A program made the translations under genes and the position numbers. A DNA stretch of 64,000 nucleotides from Natranaerofaba carboxydovora (GTDB lineage: Bacteria > Bacillota > Natranaerobiia > Natranaerobiales > Natranaerofabaceae), in contig NZ_CP054394.1 of NCBI RefSeq assembly GCF_022539405.1, positions 1,118,501-1,182,500 of the forward strand, written 5' to 3'. Within the stretch, counting starts at the first letter, position 1, and each line of letters begins with the position of its first letter. Under the pieces are notes generated by a model, which was given only the letters and a program-made list of their open reading frames with translations, made no database searches and was not told the origin of the DNA. Below are positions 55,758-64,000 of this stretch, in pieces.

Positions 55758-57116
55758 TTAACTTTCTTCCGTTGGACCCTTTTTAGGATCCTTTGGTTCC
55801 CTTTCATATACTAGCCAGAAATATAAAAGCACTCCGAAGAGAAGTCCCCATTGAGGACCATAATGACCAAAAATTAAGCCTACAAGTAAGATGTAACCGT
55901 AACCTACAATGGTCGTTACTATCCTCATCGCCAATTGAGCACAAGCAACTCCTGTGATAATAAGAGTTATTCCTAACCCCACATCTGCAAGGGGGCCAAA
56001 GAAGAATACCGCAGGTCCTAAGAACGCCATTAGTAAACCAAACCAATTAAAATTACAAGTACCTTCATACAATGAATCTAAAGTTTTTCTTGATTCTGAA
56101 TACACTTTTATCAAAAAAACAGTGCCTCCAGCAAAAATGGGACCATGCATTGGAATAAATGGACCACCGGTGAGAATCTGAAAAATATTTCGAATAGCTA
56201 ATGAATAATGTGTTCTTGTAGTATCTATTTGTATATCTTCATCTTTCCTTGCATTGTCTGCATCTTCTATCAAGGTATTTGCAACTATCATATCTCCAAA
56301 GGCAACTACATAAGCAATAAAAGCAATGGGCAACGCAGAAAGATACATGTCTAAAGAAGGCCAACCTATATAATACGGTAAAACAGAACTTAAATACTCA
56401 CCAAACTGAGGAGTATAGCTCCCCCAAGTTTCAATAGTGATACTCACTTCACCTGAAGAAATCCCTACAATTGCACCTATCGCAAAACCCACAAGTATTG
56501 TCATATGAGCCAGGCGTTCAAGAAGTTTATTTTTTAGCTGAAGATTTGTAAACCAAACTGAATAAAGAAATAATATTGTAAAACCATAAACTGCAAAAAG
56601 TGTAACAGGCATCTCTTCTAAGCGTTCAAATTCTCCTAGAAAAGCTGCAATAGCTGCACCCATGATTATGCCTGCTCTTAATTCACTTGGAACCAACTCA
56701 TATATTTTTCTCCCAAGCCCAGTGACGCCTAGTAAAAGAAAAACTAAGCCTACAGTTAATGCAAGAGCTGTCATAGCTTTAACTGCCTCGGTACCTGGAG
56801 TGAAGCCTTGTAAGTACATTAGCGTTAGCGGTAACGCCGGAGTAATCCACCCAGGAGAGTAAGGTTCTCCAAGAAACAAAGTACCAATAAACATCCAGAA
56901 CATATAAATCACTGACATAGACCAAGCAACTTCGAAAGGCATATCAAAGTATTCCATTTTTAATGCCACTGCAGAAGCTGCAAAACCTACATGGATAAGC
57001 CCACCTTGAATAGTCATCGGCCAATTTAGTCTAACATGTATACCTGGAATCCTAACTGTAAACCTTCCCCAATGCCATCCCGGTTGTACTTCACCTTCTT
57101 CTCTTTTGTAAATCAT
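55758..57116 (-). CDS. Multi-spanning membrane transporter (NCS2/SulP-like)
   Basis: 452 aa with about 11-12 hydrophobic segments. GEPYSPGWITPALPLTL, VPSELRAGIIMGAAIAAFLGEFE and the symmetric pair of halves suggest the xanthine-uracil permease/SulP fold. GDMIVANTLIEDAD follows a helix where NCS2 proteins keep acidic residues. Upstream of an acyl-CoA synthetase, so an organic acid is a plausible substrate; that is inference. AAGGAGGA lies 13 bases before the ATG, unusually far. Confidence 0.65.
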   Translation of the reverse strand: MIYKREEGEVQPGWHWGRFTVRIPGIHVRLNWPMTIQGGLIHVGFAASAVALKMEYFDMPFEVAWSMSVIYMFWMFIGTLFLGEPYSPGWITPALPLTLMYLQGFTPGTEAVKAMTALALTVGLVFLLLGVTGLGRKIYELVPSELRAGIIMGAAIAAFLGEFERLEEMPVTLFAVYGFTILFLYSVWFTNLQLKNKLLERLAHMTILVGFAIGAIVGISSGEVSITIETWGSYTPQFGEYLSSVLPYYIGWPSLDMYLSALPIAFIAYVVAFGDMIVANTLIEDADNARKDEDIQIDTTRTHYSLAIRNIFQILTGGPFIPMHGPIFAGGTVFLIKVYSESRKTLDSLYEGTCNFNWFGLLMAFLGPAVFFFGPLADVGLGITLIITGVACAQLAMRIVTTIVGYGYILLVGLIFGHYGPQWGLLFGVLLYFWLVYEREPKDPKKGPTEES

Positions 57117-57339
57117 TTTGTTAGTGCTTTCCTCCTTAATTTTAATTAGGACAAAACCACAAAAACATCTTTTCCAGTCCGCTTTAAGTGTTTTATTGGG
57201 TTTTCAACATTTCTCTCACCCCTATCTTATACAAAATAATAGGTACAAGTTTTCCAGTTGATTTATATGCATTACTCTATATATAATATGACCGAAGAAT
57301 TAAAATAAGCGTAAATTACTGGCAGACAGGGAAAAATAC

Positions 57340-57704
57340 ACGATCTGACTTTAAATGAAATCAGAAATTTGGTTGCTGGATATGGCCTAAAAGACAATGA
57401 CGGTTTTCCATTTAAAAACTAGGATATACTATTCCAACTCTAGGTTCTATGCAAGTTTTCCGAGGAACCTATAATAGTAGAGTTTAAAGAGACTGGAGAA
57501 ACTCCCACAAAAAAGTTGCAGAAGTAATTGAGGATAAAGGTATGGAAAATCAGGTAGTAGTAGCGTCTATGGCTCATCAACGGGAAAATACTCCGAAAGA
57601 GAAGAGAATGTTTACAATCATTTATAGAGACTCAGGTTCAAGCCTGGATCGGGGAAAAACGAGAGAGTTCGTTGTTAGCTTGGCTGAGCTAAAACTATCT
57701 TAAC
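57340..57704 (+). pseudogene. Glycerophosphodiester phosphodiesterase-like remnant
   Basis: Across two or more frames: IPTLGSMQVFR, EEPIIVEFKETGE, KVAEVIEDKGMENQVVVASMAHQREN, then RMFTIIYRDSGS. The 'P-xIVEFKETGE' plus 'VVVAS' pattern fits GDPD proteins. Several frame breaks; no intact gene. Confidence 0.45.
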
Positions 57705-57725
57705 TCTTGGAGTTAAGATAGTTTT
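57691..57725. terminator. Strong hairpin
   Basis: AAAACTATCTTAACTC - TTG - GAGTTAAGATAGTTTT, a perfect 16-bp stem. Confidence 0.7.
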
Positions 57726-57785
57726 CAATGAAAAGGGCCACCCCTAAGATGGCCTCCTGTTTGATTCTGATTTAATTGTATGTGA

Positions 57786-57823
57786 CCCCACCTCTCCTTT
57801 TTTATGATTAGGAGAGAAGGGGG
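57786..57823. terminator. Second hairpin
   Basis: CCCCACCTCTCCT pairs with AGGAGAGAAGGGG around a T-rich loop. Confidence 0.5.
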
Positions 57824-57986
57824 GTATTTCTTCTAATACTATGAGTTTTTTAAATTGTTTTATCAAAAGATATCTATAAAACTATTCTGAGATTTCGTTA
57901 TCTGTTTCATTATCATCATAATCGTTGCCTTCCACTTCAGTATCTTTCGCACCTTCTTCAACTAATACTCCAATTAGTCAGAGGCA

Positions 57987-58151
57987 CTACAACGTGGATA
58001 AAATCCTCCCAGGTGTCGCCAACTGTATCCAGTGGATGAGAGCCATAAGTTCAACACGCCTTGCTCTTGAAACGTTGTCGCTTGCCTGTCGCTTATTTCT
58101 TTTATCTACATTTATTAACCAATCAGCAAATTCATAGTATCTCATATGCAT
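57987..58151 (-). pseudogene. Broken small gene with a good ribosome site
   Basis: AGAGGTGAT precedes ATG 58151. 54 codons read MHMRYYEFADWLINVDKRNK...SRARRVEL. After VEL another frame opens with TYGSHPLDTVGDTWEDFIHVVVPL, which looks like the true continuation, so a frameshift is likely. Family not recognised. Confidence 0.45.
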
Positions 58152-58406
58152 CACCTCTACAGGTGATTATATCACAAAATTTGGTAGTGACTTTAAGCAA
58201 TTATCATAGCTAATAACCATCTTTAAAGATGGTTGATTATATATGGCTACGGCCTATTTCGTTATAATTCAACTTGGATGATACTATCTTATCAATGTTT
58301 TCTTTATTAATGTCTAATCCTTTAGAATGTAATCATAAAATATATCTTAAAAGTCCTCCTTGTACATTCTTCTGATTTATATTGACTCCATACTATAACC
58401 TAAAAT
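58152..58406. other. Gap without a gene
   Basis: A/T-rich; nothing seen apart from the small gene's upstream region. Confidence 0.4.
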
Positions 58407-58790
58407 CTATACATTATTTAATTCTGTTAGCAAATTATCAATTTCGTGTTCACTTTTAAAGTAAACATCTCCAATTTCTCCTGCTGCCCATTCATGGTAC
58501 TCTCTTTTTTCTAATCTTGGAAATAATTTTGTGAGTTCTTCTTTATCTTTATAATTGAAATAATTGGCAAACCTGTCCAAATAAACTTTAGCTAATAGAC
58601 CTTTATCTTCGCTGCTTTCTGGAGGGTATAGTACAAAAATTGATTTTGTAGATTCTTCCATATTTCCCTTAAACGATATACCACTTATGTGTCGAGTAAC
58701 TTGATCAAAATATTTTGAAAAACCCTCTAAAGCTTTTTTATAAACATCACCAATTTTATAATTATCTGCTATATTAAGTCCTATGTTTTT
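58407..58790 (-). pseudogene. 5'-truncated hypothetical gene
   Basis: The open frame runs from about 58790 (KNIGLNIADNYKIGDVYKKA) to a stop at 58407, about 125 codons, but has no start codon before ATG 58661. It ends GDVYFKSEHEIDNLLTELNNV. Probably the C-terminal part of a larger protein. No family recognised. Confidence 0.45.
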
Positions 58791-58939
58791 TATATTTTAT
58801 AGTACCTATCACCTATAACTGCGGTGTTCGTCATGGGTAGGAACTATCCGAATCAACGCCTGTGGAGAATCTCATTGTAAGCATATTGGGGGAAACTGAT
58901 TCCCAGTATCCATCCATTCACAAAATAGATCCAGTCATC

Positions 58940-59194
58940 CTATTGATCAAGTTCATCCAGGAAAGACAGCAAAATTTTATTAAACTCTTCAGGGTTATCT
59001 TGATTGGCTATATGGTGTGCATCATTCACTACTACGAGTTTGCTGTTGGGGTTGTTATGCTTCATTTTTTGCAGAAGTTTTTTCACAAAAGATGCTTCAT
59101 GGTCTCCGTGCACAAGAAGCTTGGGCTCCTTAGAAGGTTCTGGAAGACCTTTTACGAACGCTATATTTCTATGAGGAGAGATTATAAGTGACAT
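58940..59194 (-). pseudogene. Alpha/beta hydrolase C-terminal remnant
   Basis: 84 codons: PKLLVHGDHEASFV and NSKLVVVNDAHHIANQDNPEEFNKILLSFLDEL match the Asp- and His-bearing end of alpha/beta hydrolases. The nucleophile elbow and N-terminal half are missing. Confidence 0.65.
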
Positions 59195-59443
59195 GCTTGC
59201 AATTTTGCTGTATTTACACTTTTAGACTTGGCTTTTCTAGGTTTTCGCTACCTTTTATTAGCGTGGAGTTCTATAATTCTAAGACAGTGTTATGCATAAA
59301 AGGAAAGTGGGGATTCTAGCTTACTTTTTCGTTAATAATGATAAAGTTTTTGATTATTTTAGTATATATGAACGAGTCAAAATTTTTGATATAATATAGT
59401 ACAAACAATATGTGTTTTATAAAAGGAGTGTGTTTGCTAACAA

Positions 59444-60055
59444 ATGGATAGCAAACTTAAAAAATTTTGGCGGAAGTGCAAAGAGTTTCTCAAGAAGCAC
59501 GAAGGGTTGTTTGAGAAGTGCAAAGGACTGCTGAAAAAATGTAAAGAGTTTCTCAAGAAGTGTAAAAAGTTTCTTAAAAAGCAAGGTGTTGAACGAATTA
59601 TTATTATGGGGTTATTCATTTGCCTTGTAACAACTTTAGTTACAGTTAACTATCGTATTTCTAATTTGCATCAAAATCTCTTTGAGCTTGAGAATGAAAA
59701 GTCCCTTTTAAAAAAAGAGCTTTCTACGTTTGAAGATGCTGAAGACTATGAGCTCCGTGAAATGAATGTTACTAAATACGCGCCGCTATCTTCTACTGCT
59801 GTAGCAGGCTGGGATTTTGCAGGTGACCGGGAAATTACGGCCAGCGGAGAACAAGTTGCGCCTGGAAAAACTGCAGCAGCTGGTCCTAACATTCCTTTTG
59901 GTACTAAAATTTATGTTGAAGGAAAAGGGTGGTACACAGTTAATGACCGTGGAGGCTTAATAGGAGCTGATGATATTGACCTGGCTACTGAGTCAAAAGA
60001 AACCGCACTAGAATGGGGCATACAGCAAAGATTAGTTATTATTGACCTACCCTAG
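59444..60055 (+). CDS. 3D-domain cell-wall protein with Lys/Cys-repeat cytoplasmic N-terminus
   Basis: 203 aa. Residues 1-48 are repeats of the type KKCKEFLKKCK with several Cys; then a membrane segment (IIIMGLFICLVTTLVTVNY, about 52-70), a short coiled coil, and a C-terminal 3D domain (KYAPLSSTAVAGWDFAGDREITASG, YTVNDRGG, DDIDLAT). The three Asp match MltA/YuiC-like lytic enzymes, so it may cleave peptidoglycan outside the cell. AAGGAG is 15 bases from the only possible ATG. Confidence 0.8.
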   Translation: MDSKLKKFWRKCKEFLKKHEGLFEKCKGLLKKCKEFLKKCKKFLKKQGVERIIIMGLFICLVTTLVTVNYRISNLHQNLFELENEKSLLKKELSTFEDAEDYELREMNVTKYAPLSSTAVAGWDFAGDREITASGEQVAPGKTAAAGPNIPFGTKIYVEGKGWYTVNDRGGLIGADDIDLATESKETALEWGIQQRLVIIDLP

Positions 60056-60240
60056 TGAGTCAATTATCATGTTAGTTAGCTGGCCAATCTCTTCTTGTGC
60101 TTCTTCCATGTCCTCAGGCTCTTGCACCATAATTGTAAGTGCTACTGGTTCACGATCTTGAAAATAAATAATCCCCATATCCCTTCCATTGTCGAAGAAA
60201 CGCCAGTCTTGTTAGCTAATACCATATGGTTGTATTCTTT
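60046..60240 (-). pseudogene. Class A beta-lactamase-like C-terminal remnant
   Basis: LANKTG appears in one frame and DNGRDMGIIYFQDREPVALTIMVQEPEDM in another; the KTG box followed by this strand pair is typical of serine beta-lactamase folds. Frameshifted and truncated. Confidence 0.5.
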
Positions 60241-60358
60241 TTAAACATATTTAAATTTTTACATTCCTTCCTAATAGATGTTTTGATTTTTCCATTTTTT
60301 ATTTTATCCAAACCTGTATCAAGTTCTGGAAATAGCTTTCGTCGCTAAAGTTATTTTG

Positions 60359-60694
60359 TCAAAATCGTATTAGTATTCCATTGATCAAAAGAATGGCACC
60401 TAGCATTTTTGTTATAAAGTTTATTGTCTTAATCCATTGGGGTATGCTTTTACGGTCATCATCATTTATTTCTATATAATCAACTATTTCTTCTTGAGTT
60501 GCGCCTTTATTACGCATCTTCTCTATTGATTCTTCGTTTCTTTTCATAGCATTTCTTGCTGCGATATTGGGTATAGCAAACTCAGAGCCTAAAAATATCA
60601 AAAAATTAAATACAGCAAACCAAAATAATGTTTGTTCAGTACCGAAGAGAATAATTACAGCAAGTGAACATATTACTAGATTTATTTTATCCAT
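60359..60694 (-). CDS. Hypothetical membrane protein
   Basis: 111 aa, ATG, ribosome site GGAAGTGAG. Two hydrophobic hairpins: N-terminal (LVICSLAVIILFG...FWFAVFNFLIFL) and C-terminal (INFITKMLGAILLINGI), with an acidic middle (GATQEEIVDYIEINDDD). No family recognised. Twenty bases downstream of degV. Confidence 0.55.
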   Translation of the reverse strand: MDKINLVICSLAVIILFGTEQTLFWFAVFNFLIFLGSEFAIPNIAARNAMKRNEESIEKMRNKGATQEEIVDYIEINDDDRKSIPQWIKTINFITKMLGAILLINGILIRF

Positions 60695-60714
60695 TTTCTC
60701 ACTTCCTTTCCTTT

Positions 60715-61557
60715 CTAGAAGCAGATTACCATTCCTCCGTCTCCGGCATATGTACCAATTGTAGCTCCCATGTTATTAATAATCACATCTTTGGGATTAT
60801 ACCTTTTTATCACCTCTTCTTTGATAAACTCTGCATCTTTACTATTATTAACATGAGTGATACCAAAAACAGTATCCGAAAAGTCCTGTCTTCTTTCTCC
60901 CACTATATCGAGAAATCTTTTTAAAAATTTCTTTTTACCCCTTACTTTTTCTAACTCATGTACTTTGCCGTCGATACCTTCAAGCAGTACTTTGATATTC
61001 AACATCCCGGCCATTGAACCCTTAAATTTACTCAGTCTCCCACCTTTAACGATATTTTCAAGGGTATCTAACAAAATAAAAATCTCCATCTGTTCCCTGT
61101 AGCTCGTCAGTTCTTCTATTATCTTATCTCTGTTATATCCTTCTTGTGCCAATTGAGCGGCTTTTAAAACGTAAAGGCCGTGTCCTAAGGAAGCTGCCAG
61201 ACTATCAAAAACAGTAACCTTATCTCCTGCCTCAGCTAAATCTTTTCCCATGTAGGCCGATTGAAATGTACCACTTAATCCTGAAGATATAGTTATACAG
61301 ATAACTTCATTTCCGCCATTCTCTCCGGTAGTCAGTTTATTATATATTTCACTAAATTCCCCCGGTGAAGGTTGAGCGGTTTTTGGTAGATTGTCACTGG
61401 CAATCATTTTTTTAATAAACTCCTCTGCTGTTATATCTTGTTTTTCTATATAATTATCCCCATCAATTGTGATTTTAAGAGGAACGACATGAATGCCGTA
61501 TTTTTCAAGAATTTCATCAGGTAAATCACAAGAACTATCTGTTACAATCGAGACCAA
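60715..61557 (-). CDS. degV: DegV family fatty-acid-binding protein
   Basis: 280 aa from TTG. MVSIVTDSSCDLP, the TAQPSPGEF segment, ISSGLSGTFQSA and the C-terminal GATIGTYAGDGGM are the DegV hallmarks. DegV (FakB) proteins present fatty acids to the FakA kinase; no fakA is nearby. Confidence 0.92.
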   Translation of the reverse strand: MVSIVTDSSCDLPDEILEKYGIHVVPLKITIDGDNYIEKQDITAEEFIKKMIASDNLPKTAQPSPGEFSEIYNKLTTGENGGNEVICITISSGLSGTFQSAYMGKDLAEAGDKVTVFDSLAASLGHGLYVLKAAQLAQEGYNRDKIIEELTSYREQMEIFILLDTLENIVKGGRLSKFKGSMAGMLNIKVLLEGIDGKVHELEKVRGKKKFLKRFLDIVGERRQDFSDTVFGITHVNNSKDAEFIKEEVIKRYNPKDVIINNMGATIGTYAGDGGMVICF

Positions 61558-61802
61558 TACTCATCCTCTCCTCTCAGTTTTGTTATAGTCTGTTTTTGGT
61601 GGCGAATTAATACTTCTTTAAGAAGTATATTAAATCCTTCTAATCTAAATCGCTAAATAGCACAATGAAGATGTGTTTTAAGACGTATTTTAATAATTCT
61701 GTAGTTCTGTTAAAAATGCGGATTAAAGATACATAAACCAACACCTTTTCTGACGATAATAAGTATGGGTGAAAGAAAATAATAAGATATGGGAGGTATT
61801 AT

Positions 61803-62129
61803 ATGGTACGATTAATCGTTCGTTTCATTATTTCGGCATTAGTGCTAGTGGTTTTAAGTTTTATACTACCAGGATTTGAAGTGGCAGGTTTTGGAGGTGC
61901 CCTGCTAGCAGCTGTGGTTATTGCACTTCTAGGTTATGGTGCAGAATATATACTTGGAGAAAATGCATCTCCCCAGGGTAGAGGTTTAGCTTCATTTATT
62001 GTAGCTGCTATTGTGATTTATGTAGCACAGTTTATAGTGCCTGCTATGACTGTTAGTATTTTGGGAGCTATTCTAGCTGCTATTGCAGTTGGTATAGCAG
62101 ATAGTGTTGTTCCAACCAAATTACGATAG
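61803..62129 (+). CDS. Phage holin 4-family (YvlD-like) membrane protein
   Basis: 108 aa with four hydrophobic segments: LIVRFIISALVLVVLSFILPGF, ALLAAVVIALLGYG, FIVAAIVIYVAQFIVP and ILGAILAAIAVGIAD. This matches PF04020-type proteins. GGGAGG lies 6 bases before the ATG. Function unknown. Confidence 0.8.
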   Translation: MVRLIVRFIISALVLVVLSFILPGFEVAGFGGALLAAVVIALLGYGAEYILGENASPQGRGLASFIVAAIVIYVAQFIVPAMTVSILGAILAAIAVGIADSVVPTKLR

Positions 62130-62194
62130 AAAACAAAAAATATCATGCAAAAGAACTTTATTGCATTGTTAAAAGGTACAAAATTAAAAGGTAC

Positions 62195-62231
62195 AAAATA
62201 CCCGGCTTCAACTTTTAACCGGGTATTTTTC
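62195..62231. terminator. Bidirectional terminator shared by two convergent genes
   Basis: AAATACCCGG...CCGGGTATTT followed by T on both strands. It overlaps the 3' end of the RseC-like gene. Confidence 0.85.
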
Positions 62232-62640
62232 TTGTGATTTTAGGTTTTAATTTACTGCTATCTTTTGTTTTACGGTCAATAATGTTAATTACAAGAAAAG
62301 ATATTGACATAAGAAGAAGACCGCTAATTAGTCCCACTAAATTTTCTGGTAGATTATTAGCATCTGCATAATAATGGCCAATTATTAAACCGATTAATAA
62401 AGAGATAACTGGTACTATATAGACTAAAGCTGATACCTTTAATAAAGTTTTTTCTGTTAACTCAATCTGAACAAAGTCCCTAACATTAGCATCTTGATAA
62501 TTTTTGGTCCAAATTGTATTATCTTTATTATTATTTGAAGCGCCACATCCTCCACAACCAGAACAGGAAGAATGATCCATAATCTCAACTAAAGCTTCAT
62601 TCCCGCTTACCTTTATGACCTTTCCTGTTTTTACAGCCAT
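62215..62640 (-). CDS. RseC/SoxR-reducing-system-like protein
   Basis: 141 aa from ATG 62640 with GGGAGTG upstream. N-terminal Cys cluster SSCSGCGGCGAS, an OB-like start (GKVIKVSGNEALVEI) and two membrane helices (VSALVYIVPVISLLIGLIIGHYY, GLISGLLLMSISFLVINII). RseC proteins act with Rnf-type electron transport. No rnf genes lie nearby. Confidence 0.85.
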   Translation of the reverse strand: MAVKTGKVIKVSGNEALVEIMDHSSCSGCGGCGASNNNKDNTIWTKNYQDANVRDFVQIELTEKTLLKVSALVYIVPVISLLIGLIIGHYYADANNLPENLVGLISGLLLMSISFLVINIIDRKTKDSSKLKPKITRKIPG

Positions 62641-62687
62641 AATTAACACTCCCTTAATCGTTAAGAATTAACTACTTAAACAACACA

Positions 62688-62716
62688 TTAACCCACCCCG
62701 CCAGGGGGTGGGTTAA
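62688..62716. terminator. Strong hairpin after the coiled-coil gene
   Basis: TTAACCCACCCC-GCCA-GGGGGTGGGTTAA; bidirectional, G/C-rich, with flanking A/T. Confidence 0.8.
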
Positions 62717-62755
62717 TTATATCATTGATATTTAACATAAGTCAATAGTTCGTCA

Positions 62756-63640
62756 TCACACGTTCTTTCGTTTATTTTCGTCTTTAAGCTTGGAAATTTC
62801 GTTTTCGTATTTTTTGTTTAGTTTGTGTAATTCTTCTCTATAATAATTAACCTGGTTAGTAAGCTCTTCTACTTTTTCAAGCTTTTCATTTTTTATGTTT
62901 GTTAACTCTTCTTCATGTCTTTTTTTTAGTTCAAATATTTCCTTCTCTTTTTGAAATTCCATTTTTTCCTTGGTTTTTTCAAGTTCAGTTTCATGTGAAT
63001 TTTTCAATTTTTTTAGCTCATTTTTGGCTGCTTCTAATTCTGATTTTAGCTCATTCTTTTTATCAGATGCTTGTAAATAATTTTCTTTGTATGGTTTTAG
63101 TTCATCTATATCTTTTTGAAGTTCATCATTTTTTTTCTTAAGTAACTCTATATGTTCGGCGTTATTTTTTTGAGCTTCCCTAAGATCTTTATTTGTTGCT
63201 TTTATTTCTTCAGCTTCTTCTTTTAGTTGTTCTAGATTATTTTCTGCTTCTTTTTTGGCTTCGTAAGCCATCTTTAATTCTTCTTTTAACACGTCAACTT
63301 CTTTTTGTCTTTTTGCTTCAAGTTCTTTTTTCTCTTTATCAAGTTTTGAAATAGCTGTTTCTTTTTCATTTCTAACGTCCTGTAATGACTTAGCAAGTTC
63401 AGTAAAGCTCTCAACAATTCTGTTAGCATGATAGTTAACTTGCGTTAACTGTTCATTAGATAGTTCAGTACCTTCCTCTTGTAATCTTTTTTCTTCATAT
63501 GTATTAATAATCTTTTCAAAAAGTTCTTTATGGGACAAATTTGTTTTATTAGCTAATTCTTCAAACTTTTTCTTGACTTCCTCGCTTCCCCTTATACCTA
63601 TCGTTTTGGATTTTTGTTCATGACTCTGACTGTTATCCAT
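62756..63640 (-). CDS. Ribbon-helix-helix protein with long coiled coil
   Basis: 294 aa. AAAGGAGCTGG precedes the ATG. Residues 13-50 (KTIGIRGSEEVKKKFEELANKTNLSHKELFEKIINTY) fit a ribbon-helix-helix DNA-binding unit; about 75-290 is an unbroken coiled coil. The layout recalls KfrA-type plasmid proteins or nucleoid structuring proteins. GTTAAC elements just upstream may be its own operator. Confidence 0.7.
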   Translation of the reverse strand: MDNSQSHEQKSKTIGIRGSEEVKKKFEELANKTNLSHKELFEKIINTYEEKRLQEEGTELSNEQLTQVNYHANRIVESFTELAKSLQDVRNEKETAISKLDKEKKELEAKRQKEVDVLKEELKMAYEAKKEAENNLEQLKEEAEEIKATNKDLREAQKNNAEHIELLKKKNDELQKDIDELKPYKENYLQASDKKNELKSELEAAKNELKKLKNSHETELEKTKEKMEFQKEKEIFELKKRHEEELTNIKNEKLEKVEELTNQVNYYREELHKLNKKYENEISKLKDENKRKNV

Positions 63641-63660
63641 AACGACCAGCTCCTTTTGCT

Positions 63661-63695
63661 GATATGTTAACTTATGTTAACAAGATAACACATGG
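63661..63695. promoter_or_regulatory. Repeated GTTAAC/GATAAC sites upstream of the RHH-coiled-coil gene
   Basis: ATGTTAACTTATGTTAACAAGATAACA: two exact GTTAAC 11 bases apart, then GATAAC at the same phase, followed by GGATAAC. Spacing of one helical turn fits cooperative binding by an RHH protein; inferred. Confidence 0.5.
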
Positions 63696-63735
63696 ATAAC
63701 AATATTTCAATGATCAAAAAAAAGAAATCAATAAT

Positions 63736-63788
63736 AAAAGAGCCAAAATCCAGTATAAAACAATTATTTTCTGGATTTGGCTCTTTTT
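63736..63788. terminator. Terminator of the carboxylase subunit gene
   Basis: AAAAGAGCCAAAATCCAG pairs with CTGGATTTGGCTCTTTTT over a 17-base loop. Confidence 0.85.
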
Positions 63789-63789
63789 C

Positions 63790-64000
63790 TTATTCATTTC
63801 CTTTAGATGTTAACTCCTGATATATTTCGTCTTGTGCTTTTTCCAATTCACCGTTTTGTTTTAGTGTAAGTACATCTTTAGTACTTTGAGGGAACAGTGC
63901 GTAAGAGATAATATCTTCTTCTGTAATTTCTAAGTTATTACTGTCATTGAAAATTTCTTTTAGCTCTGCTTCGGCTTTTTCAAACTCATTACCTTCTATA
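63790..64000 (-). CDS. C-terminal end of a pyruvate/oxaloacetate carboxyltransferase subunit (5' part outside window)
   Basis: The last 69 codons: ITEEDIISYALFPQSTKDVL, then KQNGELEKAQDEIYQELTSKGNE. 'DVLSYALFPQ' is typical of the end of the carboxyltransferase domain in OadA/PycB-type proteins. Too little is visible to give a gene symbol. A terminator follows directly. Confidence 0.65.
   Translation of the reverse strand, partial: IEGNEFEKAEAELKEIFNDSNNLEITEEDIISYALFPQSTKDVLTLKQNGELEKAQDEIYQELTSKGNE

Noticed and set aside
58862..59191. 109-codon plus-strand frame
   Set aside because: It is antisense to the alpha/beta hydrolase remnant, whose motifs explain the open reading.
1..64000. tRNA, rRNA or riboswitch genes
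   Set aside because: I looked in the intergenic regions and saw no cloverleaf, T-box or recognisable riboswitch core.

Overview
The window looks like the chromosome of a low-GC, spore-forming, anaerobic Firmicute. The evidence is an A/T-rich base composition, many TTG starts behind strong Shine-Dalgarno sites, a Bacillus/Clostridium-type block (miaB-mutS-mutL-miaA-hfq-spoVK-ynbB, then lexA divergent from a yneA-like gene), and acidic, low-complexity protein linkers. From memory it fits a halophilic anaerobe of the Natranaerobius type; that assignment is inference.

1-21.4 kb: the tRNA-modification / mismatch-repair / hfq / spoVK block, broken by two mobile elements. A 6,575-bp transposon (6954-13528) lies between miaA and hfq. 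It has matched inverted ends and a 10-bp target duplication, and carries a ribbon-helix-helix protein, a large zinc-ribbon transposase and three related lipoproteins, two of them with leucine-rich repeats. A 3.7-kb skin-like element lies inside spoVK: a 12-bp repeat flanks a serine recombinase, a small protein and an unusual radical SAM protein. Joining the two repeat copies rebuilds the SpoVK Walker A motif in frame. The recombinase frame has no ATG/GTG/TTG start in its intact N-terminus. The block ends with ynbB, lexA and a yneA-like gene that share three SOS-box-like sites.

21.8-32.2 kb: a type I (I-B-like) CRISPR-Cas locus on the minus strand, cas6-cas8-cas7-cas5, then a 22-repeat array, then cas3. 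No cas1, cas2 or cas4 is present in the window. An IS21-family element sits inside one repeat and divides the array into 8 leader-proximal and 13 distal spacers.

32.4-44.9 kb: an accessory, defence-like region with a PD-(D/E)XK nuclease carrying a RAMA-like domain, an HNH endonuclease, a PLD-family nuclease, a YjcQ-like protein and many gene fragments. A second, nearly identical IS21 copy has split dinG (exonuclease part and helicase part). Removing it restores the reading frame exactly.

45-52.3 kb: lipoprotein and secreted proteins, a YhaM-like HD nuclease, and decayed mobile DNA (a serine recombinase remnant and an IS110-family remnant). 52.3-57.1 kb: a lipid/acyl-CoA cluster on the minus strand (thiolase, AMP-forming acyl-CoA synthetase, membrane transporter). 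57.1-60.3 kb: mostly pseudogene fragments plus a 3D-domain cell-wall protein. 60.3-64 kb: DegV, a small holin-like membrane protein, an RseC-like protein, a ribbon-helix-helix/coiled-coil protein with possible operator repeats, and the C-terminal end of a biotin-dependent carboxylase subunit.

All functions are read from sequence motifs and family memory. No database search or fold prediction was run.
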